Origin: Mya arenaria | Taxonomy: Eukaryota > Mollusca > Bivalvia > Myida > Myidae | DNA length: 64,000 nucleotides | Assembly: GCF_026914265.1 (NCBI RefSeq) | Contig: NC_069131.1 | Coordinates: 4,871,501 to 4,935,500, forward strand | Reading direction: 5' to 3' | In this document: positions 23,998 to 36,572 of the stretch, piece by piece | Layout of the letters: every line of letters begins with the position of its first letter | How positions within the stretch are numbered: the stretch's first letter is position 1 | Position numbers and translations under genes: made by a program | Notes under the pieces: generated by a model | Databases searched by the model: none | Told to the model about the DNA's origin: nothing | Seen by the model: only the letters and a program-made list of their open reading frames with translations

Positions 23998-26900
23998 TCA
24001 TGTCCTCTGCACATGCTCCCCTACATTCTTGTAGTATGCCTTTTCGTCATTATAGTAGACGCCATCGTCTTTGCCTTTGTTGCGCGTGCTTGACCTTGGT
24101 TCAGAATCTGGAATCTCATACGACGCTTGTCAATGAATTACTGTAGTTCAAAGACCAATTTTATGGAAAAGACAAATTTTAATTTGCCACTTTGTTACAT
24201 GCAAAGCGGAATTTGCTTGTTTAAAAGAATTTTCAATCTGAACATTTTGAACATTTAACTTGAAATACGGCAACATCTGAAAGTATATTGTATTTTAAAA
24301 TTATTGCTAATCCTAGCCTACAATGCTATGGATATAAAACGAATGAAAACAAATGTGTACTCGTGTTTGTCTCGTCTAACGTTGTGTACGGTTTATCCTG
24401 GTTCTGTTCTGGCGATATGTCTTCATATGTCTTCTTCTGCGTCTTCCTGTAATAATAAGAACGGTGTGCTTAATATATTAAAAACAGTGAAATCCGGGCG
24501 ATCAAAATAATGCATAGATATATTTGCTATTTGTAAGATCATTTGATGGAATTTTCTCTTTCTATTTCAACGTATGTTTTAAAATATGTTCGTATAAAAA
24601 CAAAGTACAAAATGGGTATACAAATAAATAAAGGAAATACGGTCTACAATCACACGCAGACTGCAAAGTTCAACATAATTATATATTTCATTTACGTCAA
24701 TAACTTATAGTGTGTACATATTTACCAAATAATCTCTTTCTTCTTCAATACTAACACCACAACCAGTTCTACAACAACAAACACGCCAAGAGCACCAACA
24801 ACTGCTCCAACGATCATTGAACCAGAGCCGGTTTCTTCTTCCGGCCCAACAGGTGATTGTTTACCGGCTTCTGAAATAGGTGGATCAATTTTTTTTATAA
24901 AAGTACATGCATATATCGTAGTGAACAATGGCTGCGTAGGTGTTACTAGATAACCTTTAACCACAAGGTAAAAATAACGCATTTAAACTCAAGTTTGAAT
25001 ATGAATTCTAAGTAAATAATTGAAAAACATCAAAAATGACATTTAGTATCAAATTAACGGCAAATATATGTTAAAGATACTCCTGCCATAAAAGTATCTA
25101 TTGCAAGCATACAGCTTCGATAGAGCACAAGAGAAGAGGATGGATGGTTGGTACCATGTTGTCAAATACAAAGTTCAATAACTAGCATGCGGATTTAGTT
25201 TATAACTTATTAAACAGTTAAGCCTCCTAAATGTTTACATTGGATTAAATAAATAGACGAAACAAAGAGAACCCATTTGCACTTTTGCATATGATCGTTC
25301 GGTGTTCATGAATTGAAATAAATAAATATTTCCCTCTGAAAAACAGAATCTTATTATTTTAGACCTCAAACAACTTGACGTAAATGGGTGTATTTTGACA
25401 AATGCGCCATTTTATACCCTAAATTTATACGAAAAATGACGTTATTAATTATTTTTCATAGATTTGTTCGCGATGACCTTTGATTTTAACAGCAAAATTG
25501 GACACAGTTTCAATTAAAAAGTGTGAAATCAAAATGATAGTGCACTGTGTCAAGTAAAAAACCCTAAAAACCGATCGAAAGCTTAAACTTATATGACTGC
25601 AAACCGGTCAGTGGAACACTGACCTACGTTACTTTTAAGCATTCTTGTGTTGATGTGAACTTATTTCTGTTAATAAAACGAATGCGACCCCTTCCCCATT
25701 CCACACACCACCTACACATTCGTTTGAAATTTGATATCAATTCAATAATTGAATATGAATTTGTTATTTTAAAAGAAACATACCTGTAGTACACGTTTCG
25801 CCAATGAAACCATCAATACATCCGTTGTTGCACTTTCCTGATGAGTCGCATTGTGATTCTGTTTGGGAATGTGCATAGCTCTTAGAGCAAATATTTTCAC
25901 AAAAGTTTCCATAATGTTTAGATTCGCAGTTCTCACAACGTCCAGATTCTAATTCACAATTGCCACCTTTACACGTACTGCTACATTTAAACGTACATAG
26001 AAAGCCGTAATTAGAGTTCTTGCATTCAGTGCATGTATCACTGTCCGTACAAGTAACACAATTCGTAGGACATTGAACCTGATGTTGACACGATCCATCC
26101 ATCTGGTTACAAATATTACCAACACCTCAGGACATGTTGTATTACAAAATGATCCATATTTCCCATCATAACACGATAAACACTCACCCGCTTGGTTGCA
26201 ATTACTGTCATAACAGTTTATGCATTGATTGACACATTGTGGTCCGAAGAAGCCTTGATAGCACGCATTGCAATTTCCGGAATATTGGTCACATCCTTTA
26301 TTACATTTGTTGGAACACAAATAGTTACATTTTGGACCAAACCAACCATGAACACACTCCCTACATGTATCGCTGTCAACACATAGTATACAGGTATGTG
26401 GACAGGTTTCATCTTTACATGCACCAGTAACTATATCGCATCTACTGTTACACTGACATGATCAACCACAAAGAGTTCCATATTTTCCAGGCGGACAAAC
26501 GGAGCATGACGTAACATCAGTGCAATCTTCACATGCGTCAAAACATGTTTCATGGCATGAGGTTCCATAATATCCCGCTTTGCAATCACATTCACCGTTA
26601 GATCCACAAGTGTCTGTTAGGCAATTATGAGAACACCGAACTTGACATGCCGATCCATAAAAACCGTGTCTGCATGCACAAGACCCATCTAACGGACTAC
26701 ATGTGTTCGTGTCACAACCATCTGAACAAATTGTTCCGCATTTGGTGTCCCAAAACCCTGTCATGCATTCGCTACAATGTGTTCCATTGCTGCATGTAGC
26801 ACAGTTTGTACCTATGATCGAACAAGATTTGCAGTCATCATTCGATAAGTAGTATCCTGTCTCACATGATGTACACGGTTTGAAATCTTGGGTTTGTTCG

Positions 26901-27503
26901 CAAGAAGAGCAAAAGGTTGGACAAGTTTGACCAACTGTAAAATACAATCAAAATATCTAAGAACTAATGAAGTAAGAACATTTATTTAACGATTTTTTTT
27001 TTTTCTTAATTTGATATTAAGACACCTTTTGACACATTTGGTTGAGTTTCACATTTTTATTAGTTAAAGAACAGGTTACTCCAAACAATACCAAGCGCCA
27101 TAAAAGGCAGTCAACATCCTTGTTTTGCAAAACATATTTTTTTATTCTAACTATATATTTGGGACGACGCATAACGTAAAAAAGCTGATTTTTCAAAGTG
27201 ATAATATTGCAAACAATAACTTTTGCTGGTGAAAATCTAACATATTTTTTTTTAAACTGCATTTGAATGCCTTAAGAATAAGAACATAATATTAAATGTT
27301 TGCCATAATTATGATACCGCTTACGCAAAAACTACGAACTAAGAATGTATTAAAGGTTCGCATTAAAGAAGAATAACAGATAATATATTTTACAAGGCAA
27401 ATTTGAATGCAAGAAACGGAAACAACTTACTTGCAGGTGAACACGTATTTAACAACATGTACAGTATACAAATTGTAATACGAGCACACGCGTTGCTGAC
27501 CAT
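23998..27503 (-). pseudogene. Multiple-EGF receptor with short tail, inactivated (gene 2)
   Basis: Same five-exon plan as gene 3: signal peptide 27503-27431 (starts MVSNACARIT), ectodomain 26934-25784, membrane exon 24870-24726, tail exons 24446-24361 and 24125-23998. All splice sites and phases match gene 3. Two lesions lie in the ectodomain exon. One is a TGA at 26462-26464, where genes 1 and 3 have the Tyr codon of CGYSC. The other is a 4-bp deletion near 26125, which explains why the exon is 1151 bp against 1155 in gene 3. The tail, if read, keeps the ITAM-like pair (YEDI and YTTL) and ends in YYNDEKAYYKNV-type sequence and TGA at 23998. The lesions are few, so inactivation looks recent; sequencing error cannot be excluded for one lesion but is unlikely for both. 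Confidence 0.85.
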
Positions 27504-30500
27504 CGCTTAATGAATTTTAAAATTGATAGTTAAACAAAATATAAGCAAGGTAAAATTGTAAATATGTCAAGTATAAATATTATAAGTTACAGTAAACATG
27601 ATAATCCAACCTCTTTCATCAATTGTTCTAGCTACTGAATAAACAAACAGCGCTTAAATAAACACGGAAGTAATTAACTCTTAAAAGCCATGAATCATGT
27701 AAAGATACAAGCAACTGCACATACTAAATAGCAGACAAGCAATGGGATACAACTCGTTGAAATAAAGTATTTTCTTTAAAGGGGATACTATAATAAGCGG
27801 AATGGTTCAGCTTAATTTGTCTTAGGTTGTTTCCGGGATTGTTCTGCTTGAAGTAAAAGTGTCATGATAATTACCGGGCCTAAGGGGACTGCCGTTTTGA
27901 TGAATAAGTTTTAAATCATAATTTAAAATTATTTTACTAAACGCCATTCGAGCTTGGCATATTGCTGTGACTTTCTACTTTATTCGCGTAGACTAAACTA
28001 TAGTGTTAATGAAGCGATCTGTAAGTTTATGTATCATATTACGGTCAGTGGAAACTATTAGTATATGCACAAATACAAACTGAACCAATAGGCATTATAT
28101 CTGTGAAAAATCGGTCGAGTGTTGTTTTAAGTTGAAAAAACATTCTTGTACTTTCTAATACAGCATTACTTACTGAGTCAAAACAATGATTCTAAACAAA
28201 AAGAAGATTTAGAACGGTCCGTGGAACAGGAGTACATCTGGGGTTTAGGCTGTTGTATGGGTCTAACTTTAGACTTGTCTCAACATATATCAATATAAAG
28301 TCGTACCTGAATCGTTTTTAATTATACGCCCGTATAAGTAAATCAGCCGTGAAAAGTTGAAGGAAAACTATTGGTTTTGCCTGCAAATGTTATATTGGTG
28401 GGAGCTATAGGGGTGACCCCTCCTGTTGGAAAAGTTTAAAAAAATTACAGCAATAAAAGAACAATGTTCAAGCATTCTGAATATCAACATTTCGTGAAGT
28501 TACAATAAACTGTTACCAGTTAAACGTAGCATGTATACACACTTATTTCACAAATGTTTAATTCATTTGGGGCCCGAACTGGACTCTTGTTTCAGATTTC
28601 AAAAGGACAAGAAGCGTATTAAGTACAATCCGAAAGTGCATGTTGTTCTAGGTGTAGCATGACACTGAACAGAAATAAAAAAAGATGTATGATTGATCAA
28701 AGAAAGAAAACAAAACACTTCCTGACTTGCGGACTAAGCGGAACTAGAGACTCCGATTACGAAAAGCGCATATAAGGCCGAAATGTCAAAGACGTTACGC
28801 ACTGCGTGATCTCGGCCTTTGTTAATGGAATCCAGGTTCGTCAACAAACGTATGCCACTACAGTTGTTTAACTTGCTTCCTTTGTTCTTTTTTTTTGGTT
28901 TTAATGATTTTGAATTGATTTACAAATCCGGGTATCAATTTTGTTCGAAATTATAAACGAGTACTTAAATTGACACTCGTATTTAAAACCAATACATATA
29001 TATTTATAACAACATTCATTTTGAGTGATAAACCTTTAACTTCTTACTTAATAATGCATCTATTGAAAATACTTATAACTATAGCAAGAATTTAACTGTG
29101 TATTTATTAGCTATAAACGCACAAATATTAAATCGCTTGTGAATGCTAAAATATTAATAGTGATAACCTTTCATCTTATAACGTAGAAATATCGTGTTTT
29201 CTGCATCTTTCCTTTAAATTCAAAACTGTATTTTTCAAAAGAACCATTGTTCTCGATATTTATTCATCCTTTTCTGAGCATTAAATTAATTGTTTTTATT
29301 GTAGTATTACTTATCTGTGAGTGCATCTTAAATCAGAGTTATCGCATTATTATTTATGCGATTTAAAGTGATGAATAGAAGCAGTATTTGAGAACAAAGT
29401 GTCTAACAAGCTACATGGAATGAAGAACTGGACATTGCAGATGTCAATCATTATTATTACAATGTTGCAATCGCCCTTTAAAACATAGTGTGTACCAAAA
29501 TGAAATAGGTGTAATATTTTTGTCATAAGAAGGGGGATCTCCGCGATAAACCATTTAACCTTGAGCTTGTCTGAAGTCACATAGAACAAGAGACACTCAT
29601 CGAGACAATGAACGCATCAAAGATATAAACACATGTTACATAAATATAACTATAATGATATTGATAAATGATTCGGTGGAATAAGGGCAGTTCACTGAAG
29701 GGGATCAACCTGTTGACGAGTAGTTATCCTCACAATTGTCTCTTTATTTCTTGACTACGAAAATAGAAAAAAAGTTCAATGCATGATGATGTACAGACAT
29801 AATTGTAACAAAAAATAACCAGTAAGCAGTTTAGTGTGCTCACTGAGCACTTTATTTAATATCGTAAATAGTATATTCAAGTTACTTAATACATAATGTG
29901 TTTTACGATATCATTTAAATAGACTTACCTATTATCCTTTTCCACAAATACTTAGTTCTTTTCTAAAAACGTTAAAGTATTACTTTTTCAGAAGGTAGGT
30001 TTTCAATTAAGTTGGCTTTTTAATTCTGCGCTCTATAGGACTAGTGTATCCTCACACAGGGTGCATTACATATCTGGTCATCTCATGAAAAGCGTAGAAC
30101 GATTCGTTTGTGATTGCGATTCGTTCATGCAGGAAGTGATGCAATCAAGTTGATAATGATTCGTTTATCGAAAAACATACCCAATGGAAAGAATAAATTA
30201 TAAAACCCACAAGCGAAATACGACTTTTTTGGTTAAAGTGAATTAAGATATATTCACATTCGTCAAAGCTTGTCGATAAAAATGCAGTCCATCTTATATA
30301 ATCTGATTGGATTAGCGCGAAGTCATGTAGCCAGTGGTTTACGGTGTTACAGTTACCGGCTATGTTTTATACAAACACATGAAGTGGATATGTTTTCTTT
30401 TTGCGCTTCATGGAGTTTGCTCGCATACCCTACTGCGTTCATACAGTATGAACACATGCTCAATGTTAATAATCCTTAAAGGGTCTAGACATCAGATATA

Positions 30501-32727
30501 ACAATTTCAAGAAAAAAAATCTTGAGTTTTAGAAATGACACGTTGAAAAAAAACAAACATCGCAAATTCGTCCGGTTTTCATAAATATTTTCTATAAATA
30601 TTTATGTAAAAATAAATTATAACAACACAAAAAGTTGTTCTTCGTAACAATTTTTATCTAAGATTAACACTTCATATAGTACACCTGTTATGTGTTTATA
30701 TAGTGATACTTGGTAAATGCGTATTGAAAGGAAAAATCAGTTTAGAAATTACCAAGAATAATACCATTCCTGAAATATACCCATCATGAAGTATATTTAC
30801 AAACAGTTCATTTGACCAACACGAACACCAACTCCGTCCTACGTAAGACATTGTAACTACCACGACACATTGTTCAATTTCAATGCTTGACCGTTATTAT
30901 GGCTATGTATTTTAAGTGTTCACTAACATTTGTTTTTGAATAGCCTTTTCGCAGTCATTTTCGTAAGGGAGAACGATATTTGGTCGGACTGCAGACCGGA
31001 CGAGACGTTGTCTGCTATTGATACTTGGGCACTGAGCACTTTGCAAACGGCTGAACAGCCGTCATTCTAAATCCGCCATTATGTTTGCCATGAAACATTT
31101 TTCTCACTTAATGTGCGCATGAAACGAAATTACTGCCATATTAAAATTTAATAGACATTTGCCTGCTGACTGGTTTGGTAATGTTTTTCCATCTTGTGTG
31201 CAACGCTATCACAGATACATGGAGCACCGGGGGGTTTACTTTGAGAAACGCGCATAAATGGACTGACGTCAGAAATGTCGTCGACCGTGCGCCGCATATA
31301 TGACAATACATTTGATGTTTGTGATACCAAATTGTTATTTGCAACGTTTTTTGTCTGAATTTGTCTGTACATTATTGATATGCTCAAAAAGTGTCTCGAA
31401 ATTGCGATATCAAATTAATCGCCATGTTCATATACTAAGCTTGTCACCGAGTTTTTGGACAACCCTTGTATAACGCTAATTCATAGTTAAGGCATCATCT
31501 TTAGTACTAACATTGTGGAAATAGTTACATAAATAGAAAACACAATTAACAGAAATGCACGTGTATGAAGTATTTTCAAACTGAATATTGATGTATTTTT
31601 TATTATTAATTCACTCTAAAAAATGTTCTCCGGGCAATATTGCTTATTCAAAGTACACGTGTACACAACGCCGAAAGAACCTGTGTTTATTTATTTACAA
31701 TCCTACTACAAACATAGCATCGAAATACACATTACTTATTGTTTTGAGTTTGTATTTATCTATGATGACTGTTTTCTTTATGGTGGAATACTTCCGGAGA
31801 CCATTATTTTGCCATTGCTTGCTAGATATGTAAAAACAACTTTAGAAACGATGTCATAGAGTAAATGTGTCTTAGTAAAAATGCATTTAACATAATGCAC
31901 TTTCCTAATTCTTCGTATCGACTAGTCGTGATGTATGTGGCGATTTTGATTTAAATTCATCGATGAAACTAGTTAATACAATGAATAGACTGAACAACTT
32001 TTTATCACCACAATATAACTTTTGATTTAATGCTCTTGTTTGGCTAATGACGAATAATTAAATCACACATCCAACAACAATGTCTTTAATTTTATTTTTT
32101 ATATAATTTTGCAATTTTAAGACTAAATCATAACACGTAATAATCCACATGAATGTTATATTCCAAATTGAGAACTCTGATAATAACTGAAATACGCTAG
32201 TATTTATACAACTCGGAGTGTCATAAATCATGAAAAGTCACTATGTCGTTCAAATGCTCCGTCCATCGTTAATTCCGTGGAAGGTTAATAAATCGAGATG
32301 CACATGCAAATCATGTGCATACACTCCATTAAAATAATTAAAGCTCTGCCACAGGTATAATACAAATGCTCCGCCTGCCTGTCAAGTCAAAGTACCCAAA
32401 ATAAAAACGTAAGTTCCTTCGTTCACGACAATATATTTCAAGATATACAACGGATTATAACGCCAAAGTTAGATGAGTATGATACATGGCTTTATGATCT
32501 TACAACCCAGTCTTAGTTAAGAGGCATATTGTTCAAAACCAAACAATGCATGTAATATCCACACCATGTATGTGCCAATGGTCATGTTTTCTGCTAATGT
32601 TTCTGTTGTATACATCGTCGATATAAAATAATTGTAAAACTGGTCATGGTCATAACTTCTGAACGTTACTATTAATGTCGTAGTAAACATCGTCGAAATT
32701 GTAGAACTAGTCATCGATAAGCGTTAG
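27504..32727. other. Intergenic spacer between genes 2 and 3 (duplicate)
   Basis: Second copy of the spacer at 18640-23997. A block of about 500 bp around 31930-32450 has no counterpart in the other copy and may be an insertion. No gene recognised. Confidence 0.7.
28771..28820 (+). other. Hairpin-forming conserved intergenic element, second copy
   Basis: Counterpart of 19882-19930. The outer stem (ataaggccg with cggccttt) is kept while the inner agacg/cgtct pairing is partly lost. Confidence 0.3.
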
Positions 32728-35700
32728 TCATGTTCTTTGCACACGTCCCCCTACATTCTTGTAGTATGCCTTTTCGTCATTGTAGTAGACGCCATCGTCT
32801 GTGCCTTCGTTACGCGTGCCTGCCCTTGGTTCAGAATCGGGAATCTCATACGACGCTGTAGATGAAATATGATACTAGAGTAAATAATTTGATGGATTTA
32901 AGTTAAATGCTAATATTTGTCTAGAATGCATGATAAATGCTTGCTAGTCAATGTATTACTTGAGTTCGAAAACGTACAATTGTCCAACATTTTTATGGAA
33001 AAGTCAAATTTTAATTTTCGACTTTGTTACATGCAAAACAGAGTTTGCTTGTTTCAAAAAAAATTACAAACTGAAAAGTTTGAACATTTAACTTGAAATA
33101 CGGCAACATCTGAAAGTATATATTGTACTTTTTAAATTACTGCTGATCCCAGCCTACATTGCTATGCATAAAAACGAATGAAAACAAATGTATACCCGTG
33201 TTTGTCTCTTCCAACGTTGTGTACGCTTTATCCTGGTTCTGTTCTGGCGAAATGTCTTCATATGTTTCCTTCTGCGTCTTCCTGTAAGAATAAGAACGTT
33301 GCGCATAATATATAAAACAAACACTGCTGTTCAATGCATTGATATATTTGCTTTATATTTAAGATTATTTGATGGAATTTTCTTTTTCTATTCTAACGTA
33401 AGGAAATAATCGTATTCGTATAAAAACACAGTGCAAAATGGGTACACAAATTAGTAAAAAATCTGGCCTACAATCACATGCAGACAGAAAAATGCAACAT
33501 AACTATATATTTCATCTAATGTTAATAACTTAGAGTGTGTACATGTTTACCAAATAATTCCTTTCTTCCTCAATACTAACAACACCACCACCAGTGCTAC
33601 AATAACAAATACGCCAAGCGCACCAAAAACTGCTCCAACGATCATCGAACCAGGGCCAGTTCCTTCTTCCGGTCCAACAGGTGATTGTTTACCGGCTTCT
33701 GAAACCGTAGGATCAAAAAGGTATTGAACGTTTTATAAATGTGCAGGGAGATATTGTAGTGATCAATGGATGCTTAAATTGAAACACGTTTTACTATATG
33801 CCCATTACCATTATAAGTATCAAAAAGTATATGTTTAAGATACTGCAACCACATTTTTTGTTATTGCATGCACACACAAGCGCTTCGCAAGAGTATATAA
33901 ATAGAGTATGAATGTTTGGTACGATGTTGTCAAATGCAAAGTTCAATAACTAGCATGCGGATTTAGATAACAGCGTTTTAATGTGTACGCACCAAACTTT
34001 TGAACGGTTAATCATCTCCTTATTGTTTACGTTCCCAAATGGGATCTAATATATAGACGAAACAAAGAGAAAGCGCTCAAACATAGTACAACTGGAAAAT
34101 AAATTAGTTGGATACCAATTTTAGTTTTATACTGTATTCAACGAAATATTAATTTGCACATGGATTTCACGAAAAACAGTTCAAGGTATTTCCAAATGTT
34201 AAAAAATCCACTTTATTTAAGACCTAATATGTATATGAAAAACTACAGAAACAAGCTTTGTAGCCAAAAGTTTAAACATAAACCCCGTTTAATGGCACAT
34301 GGTAAACGCCAAAGACAACACTAAAAAAATCACAAACAAGAAACATAGAACAACAGCACAAAACTCCAAAAACAAGACAGTGCATATATACTATATACAA
34401 AACTAAACCTAATTTAACTGACGAAAATGAGTATTTATGGCAAATTTGTCATTTTTATACCGTCAATTCACTAAGAACATGACGTTCTTGACCATTTATC
34501 AAAGATTTGTTTGCGATTGCGTTGATTTAAACAGCAAAATTGGAGACAGTTTCAAAAAGGGTAAGTGAAATAAAAATGATACGTAACTGTTTAAAGTTAA
34601 AAACTCTACAAACCAATGGAAATCATAAAGTTAAATAAATACATACCGGTAATTGGAATTCTGTTTGTTACTATTACGCTTTCTTGTGTGTTAAAGTGAT
34701 CTTATTTCCGTAAAAGAAAAGAATAAGACCACCGCTCTTTTTATCCACGATCTACACACTTTAAATTGACATTTGATATCAATTCAATAATTAAATATGA
34801 ATTTCCGTTATTTTGAAAGAAACATACCTGTAGTACACGTATCGCCAATGAACCCATCAATACATCCGTTGTTGCACTTTCCTTTTGAGTCGCATACTGA
34901 TACTGTTACGGAATGTACACAGCTTTCAGAGCAAGTTTTTTCACAAAAGTTGCCATAATATGTTGATTCGCAGTTTTCACAACGACCAGATTCTAATTCA
35001 CAATTTTCACCTTTGCACGTACTGCTACATTCAAACGTACATAACAAGCCGTAATAAGAGTTCTTACATTCAGTGCATGTAACATTGTCTATACAGGTAA
35101 CACAATTCTTAGGACATTGGACGTCATGTTGACAAAATCCGTCCATCTGCTCGCAAGTATTATCAACACAGTAATTTGAACATGTTTTATTACAAAATAT
35201 TCCAAATTTTCCCTCATAACATGAAGCACACTCCCCCGCTTGGTTGCAGTTACTGTCACGACAATATTGGCATTCATCGACACATTGTGGTCCAAAGAAG
35301 CCTCGATAGCACGCAATGCAATTTCCGGAATATTGCTCACATCTCCCATAACAGTTGTTGGAACACGTATAGTTACATTTTTTACCATACCAACCATTAA
35401 CACACTCATTGCAGTTTTCACTGTCAACGCATACTAAGCAATTGTTTGGACATATTTCATTCATACATACACCAGTCACTATGTCGCATCTTCTGCTACA
35501 CTGACATGAGTAACCACAAAGGGTTCCATACCTTCCAGGCGTACAAAGGGAGCATGTCGTAGCATTGGTACAATCTTCACAGGTTTCAAAACATATTCCA
35601 TTGCATGAGCTACCGTAAAACCCCGCTTTGCAACCACATTCACCGTTAGATCCACAAGTGCTTGTGAGACAGTTTTGAGAGCACGGTACTTGACATGTCG

Positions 35701-36572
35701 ATCCATAGAAACCTTGTTCACAGGAACAAGACCCATCCAACACACTACACGTTGCTGTGTTACAACCGCCCGAACAAATTGTTGCGCATTTTTTGTCCCA
35801 AAACCCTGGCATGCATTCGTCACAATGTGTGTCATTGCTGCACGTAACACAGTTTGTACCTATGTACGTACAAGATTTGCAGACTTCATTCGATAAGTAG
35901 TATCCTGTCTTACAGGATGTGCACCGATTTGGTCCTTGGGTTTGGTCGCAAGAAGAGCAAAAGGTTGGACAAGTTTGACCAACTGTAAAATGTAATGACA
36001 AGCATGCAATAAATTATTGTGCCAACTCCTTTCAATGATAAATTGGAGCACCTTTTTATAAGAAAGGAAGTCTGTGTTCAATATGTTTGGTTTGGTTTAG
36101 TTTCACTTTTGAAAACGTAAATTAACAGGTAACTCTAATAAATTCCTTATGCCATGAAAGGCAGTGAACAGCCTTATTTTACAGTACATGTTAAGTTTAT
36201 TCATATCAATCGTTTAATACTACGCATAATGTAAACAAGCTGCTATTGAGGATTATGCAAACAACTAATTGGATGTGTATATTATGGTTGTCGAAATCTA
36301 GCATACTTCATGCGTTTAAATTTAATTACGGCATGTACATGAAAACAATTTTAGATGTTAGCCAACATAAGCTTAAAAGAGCAAAGGCACACAATACGAT
36401 TTTATTTTATTTTATTTAAGGTCCGTATTTCAGATGAACAACATATAATACCTGTTACTCAGGCAGGTTGTTTGAAAAAAGAAGAGAAAATCAACTTACT
36501 GGCAGGTTTACACACATTAATCAACATGTACAAGATACAAATTTTGATACGAGCACACGCGTCGTTAACCAT
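32728..36572 (-). CDS. Multiple-EGF receptor with ITAM-like tail, intact (gene 3)
   Basis: Five exons: 36572-36500, 35982-34828, 33698-33551, 33281-33196, 32855-32728; they total 1590 bp, an uninterrupted frame of 529 residues plus TGA. Residues 1-24 are a signal peptide (MVNDACARIK...). Residues 25-409 are Cys-rich EGF-like repeats (GFYGSTC, GFYGSSC, GRYGTLC, GWYGKKC, GFFGPQC, GKFGIFC). Residues 428-452 form the membrane helix, followed by RKK. The 70-residue tail has YEDISPEQNQDKAYTTL (Tyr466 and Tyr479), then SYEIP (Tyr490) and VYYNDEKAYYKNV (Tyr511-519). The Y-x-x-I, nine residues, Y-x-x-L pair fits the loose ITAM of Draper-type engulfment receptors. There is no phosphatase domain. By family, MEGF10/Draper/CED-1 proteins bind apoptotic cells or particles and signal through Src/Syk kinases; that role here is inference. 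Start choice: the first ATG before the hydrophobic stretch, conserved in genes 1-3. Confidence 0.9.
34235..34395. repeat. Interspersed repeat, copy 2
   Basis: Same orientation and sequence as 14070-14230, in the intron between the ectodomain and membrane exons of gene 3. Gene 2 lacks it at the matching place, so it inserted after the gene 2/3 duplication or was lost from gene 2. Confidence 0.65.
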
